IMG/VR virus record: IMGVR_UViG_3300028073_000014
Location: 1-64,000 of that record
Length of the DNA stretch: 64,000 nucleotides
Strand: one strand, 5' to 3'
DNA from: a virus
A program made the translations under genes and the position numbers. Numbering within the stretch: position 1 is the stretch's first letter; each line of letters begins with the position of its first letter. This document shows, in pieces, positions 30,301-38,870 of the stretch. A model generated the notes under the pieces. That model was not told the DNA's origin. It was given only the letters and a program-made list of their open reading frames with translations, and made no database searches.

Positions 30301-33040
30301 CGCAGGCGTATCCGTTCCATATGTCTGCACAAGATCTCACGAAAGATCTTCCCAATTGTTTACTAGCGATTATGACGCTGGCAGCACAGCAAGATCGAAA
30401 TGGGCAATTGGCAATAATTTAGGATATTCCACCATTGGCTTTCCTAAAGATTTTTATGGATCTTCTAAAGTTTATTTAAATACCACCCTAACTTCATCTC
30501 ACATTTCTTCTGCGTTTGCTGCCCTTGATATCGATGTTTATGTCGGAGGTGGAACATTAGGTCAGTCTGACATCGCAAACCTTGCAGAAAGCAACGGACT
30601 TGGGTACAGCGGCTTAGTGATCGGAACTGGATATCCAAGAGGATTTTATGATCTTGATGTGGACACCTTGCCTAAAAATCTTACTAGCGTTCAGGAAGGA
30701 AGTCTGTATGTTTTAAGCGGCTCTGGTGTTGAGCCCAAGCTATACAAAACTATCGGAGTAAAAGAAGAAGAGGCTAATCTATATTCAGTAGTTGGAATTG
30801 AGTATTTAAAAGAAAAACAGGATTTTGTCGAAAGGGATATTCTTGACACATCTCCTTCTGTTTATGTGCAGTCTCCATACGATATCGTCATTAAGCCAGA
30901 AGCGCCAGCAAGAATAACTTCAACCGGCGTTACTCTAAGTGGCTCAGTGCCAACAGGTTTAAATATATCTTGGCAGGCTAGCGCCAGCCCAATAAGTGGT
31001 TATAAAATATATGTTAGCAGACCAGACTATTCAACTACTTCCATAGAAAATGATGCCATAGTTGAACCTTATTTTGCCCCATCTGGCACAACCTCATTGA
31101 CAATCCCGATCCGTGAAACTTGGGGCCAATTTGACGTTGACGTATATTCAATAAGTTCATCCATTTATAAATTTTTGTCAAACGGCGCGGCTTCGACCGG
31201 AGTAATGGTTCTGCCTCAAGCGACCATTACTGGTGCTGGCGGTTATACAATAACCTCGACTATTCCAAGCGGTTTTACAATTGATACGGCAGATACAAGC
31301 AGCTTGGATTATTCTATTTATCACGTTGGTGGCGGCGTTATGGCTGGCTTGGGGAAAGGCAATTTCACATCTAAAGACTTAACTTTTAGATGGAAATACA
31401 TAGATCCAACAGGCGGGATTATAGATTCAGTCGAAAAAATGCTAGCAAATCCGTTTGTCGATTTGCCGCCAAATATCTCAGTTCAAGTCCTTGATGAGGC
31501 CGGTCAGGCTTTAACTGCTCCAATCAAAGCATATGATAGATTTTCTTACACAATTACACAAGAAGAGAATAAGAGACTGACAAGCAGAGAAACAACTGAT
31601 TATCAAAATATCTATGGAGATAGGAATCTGGGACTGAGAGTCGTTGTAACTGACAATACCAATCTTTCAAAAACAGGAAACTTTTATGCTTACAATGTAA
31701 AGCCGCACTATTCAAGAATAGATGTTATTGATTCCTATCAGAATTCTCCGTATTATATCCTGTCTGGATTCTTTGGCAACAAAAATTTCACTGGGTTAGC
31801 TTTCTGGGGAAGCGGCGCCCAAGGTATTCTTGGATCTGGTCTTAGAAACTATGCAACAAATGCGCTTCTAAGAAGCGAGGATGAAGAGCGTGAGATTTTA
31901 TTCCAAGATATTTCTGGGGCATTCAAAAGTGCAACTGGCTTAAATGGTACAGGTACAACCTCCGTTCCGACATATAACGGTATTAATATTAATTATCAAG
32001 GTTCTGGAGAAAAAGACTTCAAGGCTTATGTCTATGCCTACGATGACCTAGATAAATATTATAATGCAAATGTAGACAGATCGATCCCAAGAGAAGTTTG
32101 GGGATCTGGACACTATGTCGAATATGGATCTGGAGAAGGGCGCGAAATTCCAAGAACACTTGGTAATCCACTAGGTCTTTCAAATCTGTCAGAAATAACT
32201 GGGACAAATCAAACAGGATTTTCAGGCATAAGCTTTACGGTTCTGACTGAAGAAATTTCAAAGGGTGAAATTATTTTTAATTGCTACTCGTCAATTTCAA
32301 ATAAAGACGTTTGGTCAGTTGATGTTTATACTGGCGACACTTCTGATTTTCAGCCAGATATTCTTGGTAATAGCAATCTGTACAAGCATCCAAGTCTTTA
32401 TAGAACAAGATCTTATCTCAATGAAATAAGGCTTTCAAATGGATTACAAACAGGAGTTTGGTACTATTTTAAATTTGTACCTTGGGATGACTTCGGGGCG
32501 GGAGAAATCTCTGATGTAGTCAGTGGATATCTTGAATCCTTGCCTATAGAGAGGGTTTCTGGGCCAATACAAACAGTTTCTGTAAATGGAGGAAGAAACG
32601 AAACAGTTGAATTTGCGCCAACATCTTCCTCATTAATTAGAGGATTTAGATATCAAATTCTTACAGTTGGAAATATAAACTGGACTGCGATTGGCGTAAC
32701 TACAAATCCAGCAGTAGGCGTAGAATTTGATTATAATGGCGTACTTGTTACTGGCACTGGCGGTTTAGTAAAAAGAGTTGAAGTCCCAGTTCCTATCGTA
32801 GAAAATCAACTAAACCAAGTTCTTGTTGTAGATCCTGCAACAGACTCTACATTTGTCCTTCCTGCCGATATCACGGAAGGAGCTTCTGTCTCCATTCTTA
32901 ATAGAGGAGATAAGGATATTTATGTTACAAACTCAGACGGACAAGAAATTTCAGTTATCCGCCCCGGTGAGAGAGGTGACATCATCAGGGCGGATAGTGA
33001 ATGGTACGACCCAAGAGGTAGTAGCCTCTATGTTGAGTAA
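27377..33040 (+). CDS. Tail tip attachment protein J-like, 1887 aa, with VWA-like insertion
   Basis: This is the central and C-terminal part of a lambda J-type receptor-binding hub. The J core is visible at ~75-115 (AHVGLKFDSRTFSSIPNREY, KVKVPSNY) and from ~373 (YGDWDGTFKIAWTDNPAWVL, DPNYGLG). Between them, at ~145-365, a von Willebrand A-like domain is inserted (LDVIFMVDQNMGAG; later VRKVIYFSG and LYYFYVDA). Its metal site is degenerate (DQNMG instead of DxSxS). C-terminal parts include fibronectin III-like repeats (~1160-1300), a W...Y-VGNKV carbohydrate-binding-like piece near 960, and a GTG-module near 1757. It would bind the host receptor. Confidence 0.85.
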   Translation: MDDQGTNGDDGQSLNGTLENNLVYLSEMANNKAEIILPPSIDGKDRYVTIEKISSETVSPLVKKDISVDGIYEVIDRNFSYPLTAHVGLKFDSRTFSSIPNREYDVKMKKVKVPSNYFPLGGNGLDRRYVYSNPNYPANPTTLDVIFMVDQNMGAGTRSLLRRNLAQFLSKLISGYTNVRASIWQTKNGVNTVINESTGDVINGFTYYQTDLFFELEVPDSAGNNQTNLYKRLFDALADNLQNSPITDPAETTIANFFLRKSQFSITDQVGKSSEDSVLESVWSNTVRKVIYFSGSTPEIMSPSTYQILLNHARENCIQLYYFYVDAQFSGTRTLRELGNDSGGGAFNMQHDSDSKLQQFCDNNFYDSNKVYYGDWDGTFKIAWTDNPAWVLYDIITDPNYGLGNFIDSSSVDKWTLYDIARYCDAVDDDGKFRGVPDGKGGLEPRYTCNIIFFNKDEAYKVIQDIAAIFKGIVYWNTEGFSFFADRPKEPVLYFGNANVKDGLFNYTETVRNKRYTSVEIVYNDKYDNFKTKMELVEDIEGIRKYGINPFKVNAAGCTSRSEARRIGRYILCSSMFEADTVSFIGGLEAVYLQPGDIFAVSDEVRNVGRTFGRILDVDASANTIKIDGEFQTGLASGIYIHVPSGNYAVSDLNYMTGSDGGFTGTLEQIRARRQKQIRKFNIHTVQDDSYGATITVTGDFLLKSAKTEVYPIEGRISGGGVITGETVLTGVVYALPDHTVLNGNPKWDTVTYADVTGVFSQNNIDITISGSGGTGQLVSGLAAVPNWTGEINFNASTSSTLSINGVVTGTSSSNEIRMFRISAAGAVEASGAISDLNDFWTNSVYTAADADEVVLVYTRGNQLSNTFSPSVTWATGAAATEVFRIGDDIASSSSTFGYAGVFVKNGYRILERASKGNSETGKIKFTYRDLLAFSRLRPFYTIVQADVGNRQESVFPEWEAGRAYSVGNKVKVTNAGVSVPYVCTRSHERSSQLFTSDYDAGSTARSKWAIGNNLGYSTIGFPKDFYGSSKVYLNTTLTSSHISSAFAALDIDVYVGGGTLGQSDIANLAESNGLGYSGLVIGTGYPRGFYDLDVDTLPKNLTSVQEGSLYVLSGSGVEPKLYKTIGVKEEEANLYSVVGIEYLKEKQDFVERDILDTSPSVYVQSPYDIVIKPEAPARITSTGVTLSGSVPTGLNISWQASASPISGYKIYVSRPDYSTTSIENDAIVEPYFAPSGTTSLTIPIRETWGQFDVDVYSISSSIYKFLSNGAASTGVMVLPQATITGAGGYTITSTIPSGFTIDTADTSSLDYSIYHVGGGVMAGLGKGNFTSKDLTFRWKYIDPTGGIIDSVEKMLANPFVDLPPNISVQVLDEAGQALTAPIKAYDRFSYTITQEENKRLTSRETTDYQNIYGDRNLGLRVVVTDNTNLSKTGNFYAYNVKPHYSRIDVIDSYQNSPYYILSGFFGNKNFTGLAFWGSGAQGILGSGLRNYATNALLRSEDEEREILFQDISGAFKSATGLNGTGTTSVPTYNGININYQGSGEKDFKAYVYAYDDLDKYYNANVDRSIPREVWGSGHYVEYGSGEGREIPRTLGNPLGLSNLSEITGTNQTGFSGISFTVLTEEISKGEIIFNCYSSISNKDVWSVDVYTGDTSDFQPDILGNSNLYKHPSLYRTRSYLNEIRLSNGLQTGVWYYFKFVPWDDFGAGEISDVVSGYLESLPIERVSGPIQTVSVNGGRNETVEFAPTSSSLIRGFRYQILTVGNINWTAIGVTTNPAVGVEFDYNGVLVTGTGGLVKRVEVPVPIVENQLNQVLVVDPATDSTFVLPADITEGASVSILNRGDKDIYVTNSDGQEISVIRPGERGDIIRADSEWYDPRGSSLYVE

Positions 33041-34096
33041 TTAGAACTTGATATCAAACACTGACTCATCGATCTTGCTGTCTACTCCCTTGACGTAAGA
33101 AGAGATCTCGGTCTCCTGTGGGGCAACCTGAATCTTCTTACTGTCATAGAAGCTGTCAAGCCAGCCAGCAAGTGGATTAGACTTGGTATTATAAATTCTT
33201 TTATAACCCATCGATGTCAGTCTATTGTCCGCCAGCCACTCAACATAGTGCTTGAGCGAATCAGAGGTAAGGCCCACAAGGTTGCCCTTGGAGAATAGAT
33301 AGTCGGCCCAATCCTTTTCTGACTCAACTGCCATCTTGTAAGCCTCGTAGATACGATCTTCATTCTTCTTGACAATATCTTGAAAGCCTTCCTTGGGTTG
33401 ATCGCGCAGAATCTTCAAGATATTGTGGCTAATGGCTACGTGCAGATTCTCGTCTCGGGAGATAAGATTGATGATCTTGGCGTTACCTTCCATCTTACCG
33501 CGATAACCAAAGTAGAATGAGCAGGCAAATGAAACATAGAAGGTGACACCTTCTGTGATTTGGGTAGCCAGCAGAGCCTCAAAGATCTGCTGACGAGGAT
33601 CGTCGCTCTTGGTATTCAGCAGGGCGTCATAGCGATTAGAGATCGCCTGTGCGCGTTTAACGATCTCCTTGTCCTCTAAGATAGAATCAAAGAACTTGGT
33701 GGCATCTGGGTGAACGTTTTGCAGGATGTATGTATAGCTGTTGCTATGAACAGTCTCAAAGAATGACCAGACATTCATACAAATCTCAAGCTCTGGGTTA
33801 CTTACGTACTTAGAGAGAGAGTTGATGCTGCGACTCAGCATAGAGTCAGTCATTGTCTGAAAGCGCAGATTGCTATCGAAGACAAACTTCTCTTCGGGAG
33901 AGAGCGTCTTGTAATCTGCCGCATCCTTAGTTAGATTTACTTCCTGTGGACGCCAGAAGAAGTTAATCTGCTGGTCGTATAGTTCGTAAAACTTGGGATA
34001 CTTCAGTCGATCATACCGCTGAATTGCCAAGTCTTCGCCAAGAAATAGAGGCTGTTTAAGTGAATCGAGATTAACTGTGTTAAGTACGGTTTTCAT
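33041..34096 (-). CDS. nrdB: Ribonucleotide reductase class Ia, small subunit
   Basis: The 351-residue protein is the radical-generating subunit of class Ia ribonucleotide reductase. Iron ligands are visible: Glu in ICMNVWSFFETVHSNSY (also holding His and the radical Tyr, ~106-122), then the ITEGVTF Glu and RDENLHV (Glu/His). It provides deoxynucleotides for replication with NrdA, four bases upstream. It ends back-to-back with the J gene, the stop codons touching at 33040/33041, with no terminator visible between the convergent genes. Confidence 0.95.
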   Translation of the reverse strand: MKTVLNTVNLDSLKQPLFLGEDLAIQRYDRLKYPKFYELYDQQINFFWRPQEVNLTKDAADYKTLSPEEKFVFDSNLRFQTMTDSMLSRSINSLSKYVSNPELEICMNVWSFFETVHSNSYTYILQNVHPDATKFFDSILEDKEIVKRAQAISNRYDALLNTKSDDPRQQIFEALLATQITEGVTFYVSFACSFYFGYRGKMEGNAKIINLISRDENLHVAISHNILKILRDQPKEGFQDIVKKNEDRIYEAYKMAVESEKDWADYLFSKGNLVGLTSDSLKHYVEWLADNRLTSMGYKRIYNTKSNPLAGWLDSFYDSKKIQVAPQETEISSYVKGVDSKIDESVFDIKF

Positions 34097-34100
34097 ATTT

Positions 34101-36404
34101 TTATAGAGTGCAAGCTCCGCCAGCGCAGCCCTGAGTATCGTCTTGAGCTTCTTCTGGTTGGCTTACTTGTTTTGGTTCTTGTTTAACTGTATTTAATGCA
34201 GTCTGAGTGTCGCCATCAAAGCTGTTTGTATAATAAAGATTTTTAATTCCATACTTGTAGGCGAGCATTAAATCGCCAACGAGTTCGCCTTGACTTGGAA
34301 TTTTATTAGTGTAGCGAGTGGTATTGTAGTAAAGATTAGTCGAGATGCTCATATCGACGAACTTCTGAAGAGCCGCAACAACCTTGAGGTAACCAGAGTT
34401 GTTGGGCATTTCAAATGCAAGGGTATACTTGTCCTTGTTCTTCTTCATATGAGGAACAACAACCGGAATAACACCAGCCTTTGACCGCTTGTATGAGATC
34501 AGTGAACGAGGGGGCTCGATACCATTGGTAGACGACTGGATTACAGAACTGCTTTCGACAGGCATCAGCGCGGTCAGAGTGCTGTGACGCATCCCGTGCT
34601 TCTTGATGTCCTTACGCAAACCTTCCCAATCGCAATGCAGCTTCTCGGTCACGAACTCATCAATATTCTTGCAGTAAGTATCGATTGGCAGGATTCCATC
34701 AGCGAACTTAGTTTCGGAGAACAGTTTGCAGGCGCCAAACTCCTCTGCCATCTTTACTGAAGCCTTAATCAGATTAAAACTGACAAGCTCCATAATCTTG
34801 GCGGCTTCGTTAGCAGCTTCCTTGTCGGTATACTTTACGCCAAGATCAGCGAGGTAACCAGCAAGGTTAGTGACGCCAACACCAAGACTACGGCGATTCT
34901 TGGCAAAGTTTGCGGCAGCGGGAACAAAGTAGTTTTGGTGATCAATCAAAGAGTCGAGCATTCGGACAATGATCTCGCACACAGAGTCCATCTCGTTCTT
35001 ATCGACCTCAAGGAGGTTAACGGCAGACAGGATACACACGCCAATTTCACCGTTTGGATCGTTAAGATCCTTAATCGCCTTCAGAGGATGGTTTACCTCA
35101 AGGCAAAGGTTGCTAGTATCGACCTGTGCCTTCCAAGAGCCGTGAGTGTTGGCGTGGTCAACATTCATCAGATAAATACGGCCAGTCTCAACTCTCTCTT
35201 TGGAGAACAGATAGAAAAGCTCGCGAGCATTTACTGTCTTTTTAAACTTAATACTCTTCGTCTTTTCTGCCGCCTCATAAATATCCTTGAACTCTGGCAT
35301 TCCGAAATAGTTCCAAAGCTCGGGAACTTCGTGATAAGAGAATAGCGTAACTGGTTCATTCTTGATTAGGCGATCATAGAAAACACGATCAAAACCAATG
35401 CAGTAGTCGAGCTTACGAACGCGATTATCATCTGTACCAGCATTGTTCTTGAGGACGAGAATTTCTTCGATGTCGTGATGGAACCAAGCAACATTGACTG
35501 TTGCAGAGCCTCCGCGAATGCCGTTCTGATGGCAGGACTTTACGGTAGACTCAAACATCTTCAAGAAAGGAATGGGGCCAGTGTGGCTGACCATTCCGCC
35601 CTTGACGGGCGAGTTTACGGCACGAATACGACTTGCATTGATGCCAATGCCATAACGGTTGCCAGTCGCAAAACCGATAGCGCTATTGTTTGCGAAGATG
35701 GACTCAAGAGTATCGTCTACAGTAAACAGGGCGCAAGAAGCATAAGACTTCAGAGTGGTTCTGACGCCTGCCATAATTGGAGTCGGCAGATTGATCTTGT
35801 GAAGACTGAAGTAATTATAAGCCTTTTTAATATAATTAATTCGCTCGCCTTTGTAATCCTTGAACAAAGTCATCGCAATCAGCATATAAGCGAACTGCGG
35901 AGTCTCATAAAGTTTCTTTGTGGTTCTGTTCTGAACAAGATACTTTTCACAAAGCTGCTTGATGCCAGCATATGTGAAATTAAAATCGCGGTCGTGCTTC
36001 AGAGCCTCATCCAGCTTATGCCACTCACGCTCATCGTACCAATTTAAAATCTCTGGATCGTAGACTTTATTTTTAATATTGTCTTTTACAAAGTCGATGA
36101 GCTTTGGAGCATTCTTGCCGCCCCAAACTTCCTTGCGAAGATGGTAATTTAAAAGGCGCGACGCAACATATTGATACTGAGGCTTTTCCTCAGAAATCAA
36201 ATTAGCTGCGGTCTCGATCATTGTATTGTGAATATCCTTCGACGAGATTCCGTCAAAAAAAGACAGGTTGGCGTTCATACCAACCTCCTCAAAGGAAGTG
36301 TCTGGAATACCCTGACAGGCCCAAGCTAAAACTCTATTGATTTTGTCAGCGTCAAACTTTTCCATTTCGCCGCTTCTCTTCTTAACAGTCATTTGCTTTT
36401 TCAT
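34101..36404 (-). CDS. nrdA: Ribonucleotide reductase class Ia, large subunit
   Basis: The 767-residue protein has an N-terminal ATP-cone (~5-95, starting VKKRSGEMEKFD), which implies regulation by ATP/dATP, followed by the catalytic barrel. Catalytic Cys are seen in SYASCALFTVDD, NLCLEV (with Glu) and GVCILSAVN, and the C-terminal Cys pair in GCAGGACTL, which is re-reduced by a thioredoxin or glutaredoxin. It is full-length and should be active with NrdB. An inverted repeat lies upstream at 36469-36494. Confidence 0.95.
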   Translation of the reverse strand: MKKQMTVKKRSGEMEKFDADKINRVLAWACQGIPDTSFEEVGMNANLSFFDGISSKDIHNTMIETAANLISEEKPQYQYVASRLLNYHLRKEVWGGKNAPKLIDFVKDNIKNKVYDPEILNWYDEREWHKLDEALKHDRDFNFTYAGIKQLCEKYLVQNRTTKKLYETPQFAYMLIAMTLFKDYKGERINYIKKAYNYFSLHKINLPTPIMAGVRTTLKSYASCALFTVDDTLESIFANNSAIGFATGNRYGIGINASRIRAVNSPVKGGMVSHTGPIPFLKMFESTVKSCHQNGIRGGSATVNVAWFHHDIEEILVLKNNAGTDDNRVRKLDYCIGFDRVFYDRLIKNEPVTLFSYHEVPELWNYFGMPEFKDIYEAAEKTKSIKFKKTVNARELFYLFSKERVETGRIYLMNVDHANTHGSWKAQVDTSNLCLEVNHPLKAIKDLNDPNGEIGVCILSAVNLLEVDKNEMDSVCEIIVRMLDSLIDHQNYFVPAAANFAKNRRSLGVGVTNLAGYLADLGVKYTDKEAANEAAKIMELVSFNLIKASVKMAEEFGACKLFSETKFADGILPIDTYCKNIDEFVTEKLHCDWEGLRKDIKKHGMRHSTLTALMPVESSSVIQSSTNGIEPPRSLISYKRSKAGVIPVVVPHMKKNKDKYTLAFEMPNNSGYLKVVAALQKFVDMSISTNLYYNTTRYTNKIPSQGELVGDLMLAYKYGIKNLYYTNSFDGDTQTALNTVKQEPKQVSQPEEAQDDTQGCAGGACTL

Positions 36405-36468
36405 AGAAAGTAAAAATAGGTAAGATATTTTACATATCAGACATTAGGGTTTGGAACTAAAAACCTTT

Positions 36469-36494
36469 GTCAAGAACTATTTATAGTTCTTGAC
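36469..36494 (-). terminator. Perfect inverted repeat at end of GNAT gene, upstream of nrdA
   Basis: GTCAAGAACTAT at 36469-36480 and its exact complement at 36483-36494 are separated by two bases. On the minus strand it encloses the GNAT stop codon and is followed by AAAGGTTTTT, so it can act as a terminator or attenuator before nrdA. The palindromic centre also resembles an NrdR-type operator, but only one copy is seen. Confidence 0.55.
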
Positions 36495-36947
36495 GAAAGA
36501 AAGTGTATCCAAGCGAAATCCGTTATTCATCAAAAACTGCTGAATTCTCGGATCTCCACCATTACACATATAGTTCATCGACAAGAAGTCAATCTTTTGA
36601 TGGACAATAATTTTCTCGACCTCTTGTAAAATTCTAAAACCGCCAAACATTGACGGCTCGACTGAAACCCAAATGATTTCAGTCAAGCCTAATTTTCCAC
36701 ACGCCCAATCTTCTGAGATCAAGCCAGCGAACAGAGAGGTTGGCTTGTCGCCATCAAAGTGGCAAACTACAACCGCATTCTGTTTAAAGACAAGAACAAG
36801 CTGAACAAGCTGCTCGATCAAATGGTCAATATCCCATTTGCCAGCAACGTGACTCTGCTTATTTAAAATCTTTTCTAAATGCTGACTATCCTTCATTTTC
36901 AGAAGGATCTTCCGCAGTTCGCTAGCGTTGATTATTCTCTTGGTCAT
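36477..36947 (-). CDS. GNAT acetyltransferase-like protein
   Basis: The 156-residue protein has GNAT traits: a central beta strand pair (NAVVVCHFDGDKPTSLFAGL at ~57-76), then LGLTEIIWVSVEP, FGGFRILQEVEKII (helix after the acetyl-CoA site) and a C-terminal FLMNNGFRLDTLSF, the usual end of the fold. It overlaps the upstream gene by four bases. Substrate unknown; phage GNATs often modify host proteins or sugars. Confidence 0.62.
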   Translation of the reverse strand: MTKRIINASELRKILLKMKDSQHLEKILNKQSHVAGKWDIDHLIEQLVQLVLVFKQNAVVVCHFDGDKPTSLFAGLISEDWACGKLGLTEIIWVSVEPSMFGGFRILQEVEKIIVHQKIDFLSMNYMCNGGDPRIQQFLMNNGFRLDTLSFVKNYK

Positions 36948-37714
36948 TCTGACTTTGCAAGCTGCTTGATAAGGGTACGGGCTTCCTTTGCAGGAACATC
37001 AGACCAACTCTTCCAGTTCTTTGCGTCTTCGTTGCGATAAGTCTCGTCAACCCAAAGCTGACGCAGCCAATTCTTGAAGTCTGAGAACTCAGAGCCTTCA
37101 TTACTGGCGGCGAACTTCTTTTCAAGAATAGCTTGAGGAGAAACATCGCTGTTGCTAGAAGATGCGGCGGCGGTGATTGGCTTCTTAGAGATTTCATCCT
37201 CGCCAACGATATGAATACCAAGGAAGTTGCGGACTGTGCGAACAAAGGCGCGATTTGCGGCGATTGTCTCAAGAAACTTCTGGCCAAAGCCATCGGTATT
37301 ATCGTAAGTAGCATTAGCTACATCCATCGTGCTTAGAGATTCCCAAGCGTCTTCTCCAGCAATTGGATTCGTGGATTCTTGATTAGTCATCCAATCGATT
37401 GTGCAAGTGGCGACGACATAATCTTTTTCAAGCTTTGGGAAAGCAAAGGTGATTCTATTATATCCGCGAAGCTTTGCAACTTCCTTGATGCCGCCAAGCT
37501 TGATAAGAAGCTGCTCATCTCTGAGATCTGGAGTATAAGCCTCTGGCACAGGGCGGTTTCTACGCTCAAACCAGTCCTTGTTGGGATACAGGTGCGCCGG
37601 ATTCACCATTGCGCGCCAGTTGACTGTGCCATCCTTATTTAGAATGTAGTTAACGTTGGAAAGAAAACCGCGACTATCGCGGAGAGTTGGTTTATTAAAG
37701 GTTTGGTCGCTCAT
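36944..37714 (-). CDS. Conserved phage protein, possibly a DNA-annealing/recombination factor
   Basis: ATG at 37714 (MSDQTFNKPTLRDSRGF) is chosen; an earlier start would lie in the previous gene. The ~256-residue protein belongs to a set common in aquatic phages: GFLSNVNYILNKDGTVNWRA (~16-35), LGGIKEVAKLRGY, then FLETIAANRAFVRTVRNFLG (~146-165), VGEDEIS and an Ala/Ser linker. The last helix resembles the AxKRAxRxFG helix of Rad52-type annealing proteins, so a role in recombination is possible but is inference. It overlaps the glycosyltransferase by 20 bases. Confidence 0.55.
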   Translation of the reverse strand: MSDQTFNKPTLRDSRGFLSNVNYILNKDGTVNWRAMVNPAHLYPNKDWFERRNRPVPEAYTPDLRDEQLLIKLGGIKEVAKLRGYNRITFAFPKLEKDYVVATCTIDWMTNQESTNPIAGEDAWESLSTMDVANATYDNTDGFGQKFLETIAANRAFVRTVRNFLGIHIVGEDEISKKPITAAASSSNSDVSPQAILEKKFAASNEGSEFSDFKNWLRQLWVDETYRNEDAKNWKSWSDVPAKEARTLIKQLAKSE

Positions 37715-38870
37715 CTTTGTAAATGTAGAAGTAATCTGACTCCTGCCAGAATGCCTGATCATCTACGACTTTCGCTGACCTGTCAAGCTTTGGCTGCTTC
37801 TTTTCCCAAAAAAGTTTGCACGAATACACTTTTCCTTCCGAAAAGATGATTTTTTCAGAATTAAAATTGCAAGATTCGTCGATTTCTGATGCATTTTTAA
37901 TTCTGGACTTGGTGATAACCTCGTCCTTATCTAATTTAAAATCAAAGAATTTTTCACAAAGCGCGGACCACTCGTCATTAAATGGTGCCGAAAGATTCAA
38001 TTTGATACCTAACGACTTCACTTTGGTCAGGTATTCTTCTGAGATATCATTGCTGGCGATGACGTTTAGACCACAAATTTTTGCTTTGATCGAATTTAAA
38101 ATATTAATATTGATCTCTTTTGCAGTAACAATATTAACTTTGCAGATACTAGCTAGCCGCATTAGGTTCTGCTCATCAAAATGATAATCCATTCTGACGT
38201 TGCAGATTTTATCTTTGATAAAGATTGGATAGCTGGTTGAGTCGGGGACAACTTCTATGGTTGGGTTGTGATACTCCGCGCCAATAAAAAGAGTTTTTAC
38301 CAGATCTAGGTTGTTAGTTACTCCAAGATGATCCAAAGCTGCCTTAGCGATGATCTCGGGCTTAACTGTATTAATATTCTTTTTCTTTTCGGTTAGGGAG
38401 AAGGAAGGTTTACCTTGTTCCGCCCAATTAACCTCAATCAATGAGCGGTTATGGCGCTTGCCCCAGATTGGAAAGCAGTTCTGAGCATAGCAATAAGAAT
38501 ACAGGGCGACGATCTTCTTGTCGTAGTGTCCTGCCAAATGGGTCGATAAACTGTCAATTCCAAGGTATAAGCAACTGTTTTTAATAAGATATGCTAGCTG
38601 TCTGATACTGGTCTTACCCCTGAGATCAAGATCGACTCCTGCAACACTTTGGTCGCTTTCTACCCCTACGTGAACGATTTTATAATCTTTGGTATATTCT
38701 CTGATGTATTGGAAAACCTTTAGCCAGTAATCGTATTGTCTGGAGTTACCCTTGCCGCTAGTTTGAAAAACAATGTATTTGTCCAAGGCTATTGGATAAT
38801 ACTGCTCCAAAATAAATGGCTTATCTATTTTAACTCCACAAGAAAGGGCGTAACGCTCAAGAATGTGCAT
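37695..38870 (-). CDS. GT9-like glycosyltransferase, C-terminal half
   Basis: The 391-residue product opens MHILERYALSCGVKI, which in GT9 proteins is the linker between halves, and continues with the donor-binding half: YIVFQTSGKGNSRQYDYWLK, LRGKTSIRQLAYLIKNS and LGIDSLSTHLAGHYDKK. It therefore lacks the N-terminal acceptor half, which is found in frame-shifted form at the end of the gene upstream (38857-40773); the two overlap by 14 bases. The C-terminal ~180 residues are an extra domain of unknown type. The pair may work as one enzyme made by frameshifting or as a split enzyme. Confidence 0.68.
   Translation of the reverse strand: MHILERYALSCGVKIDKPFILEQYYPIALDKYIVFQTSGKGNSRQYDYWLKVFQYIREYTKDYKIVHVGVESDQSVAGVDLDLRGKTSIRQLAYLIKNSCLYLGIDSLSTHLAGHYDKKIVALYSYCYAQNCFPIWGKRHNRSLIEVNWAEQGKPSFSLTEKKKNINTVKPEIIAKAALDHLGVTNNLDLVKTLFIGAEYHNPTIEVVPDSTSYPIFIKDKICNVRMDYHFDEQNLMRLASICKVNIVTAKEININILNSIKAKICGLNVIASNDISEEYLTKVKSLGIKLNLSAPFNDEWSALCEKFFDFKLDKDEVITKSRIKNASEIDESCNFNSEKIIFSEGKVYSCKLFWEKKQPKLDRSAKVVDDQAFWQESDYFYIYKDERPNL

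Noticed and set aside
36468-36473. TTGACA as a -35 element for nrdA
   Set aside because: It is part of the perfect inverted repeat, no -10 lies at 16-18 bases, and it stands 64 bases from the start, unlike the other boxes.
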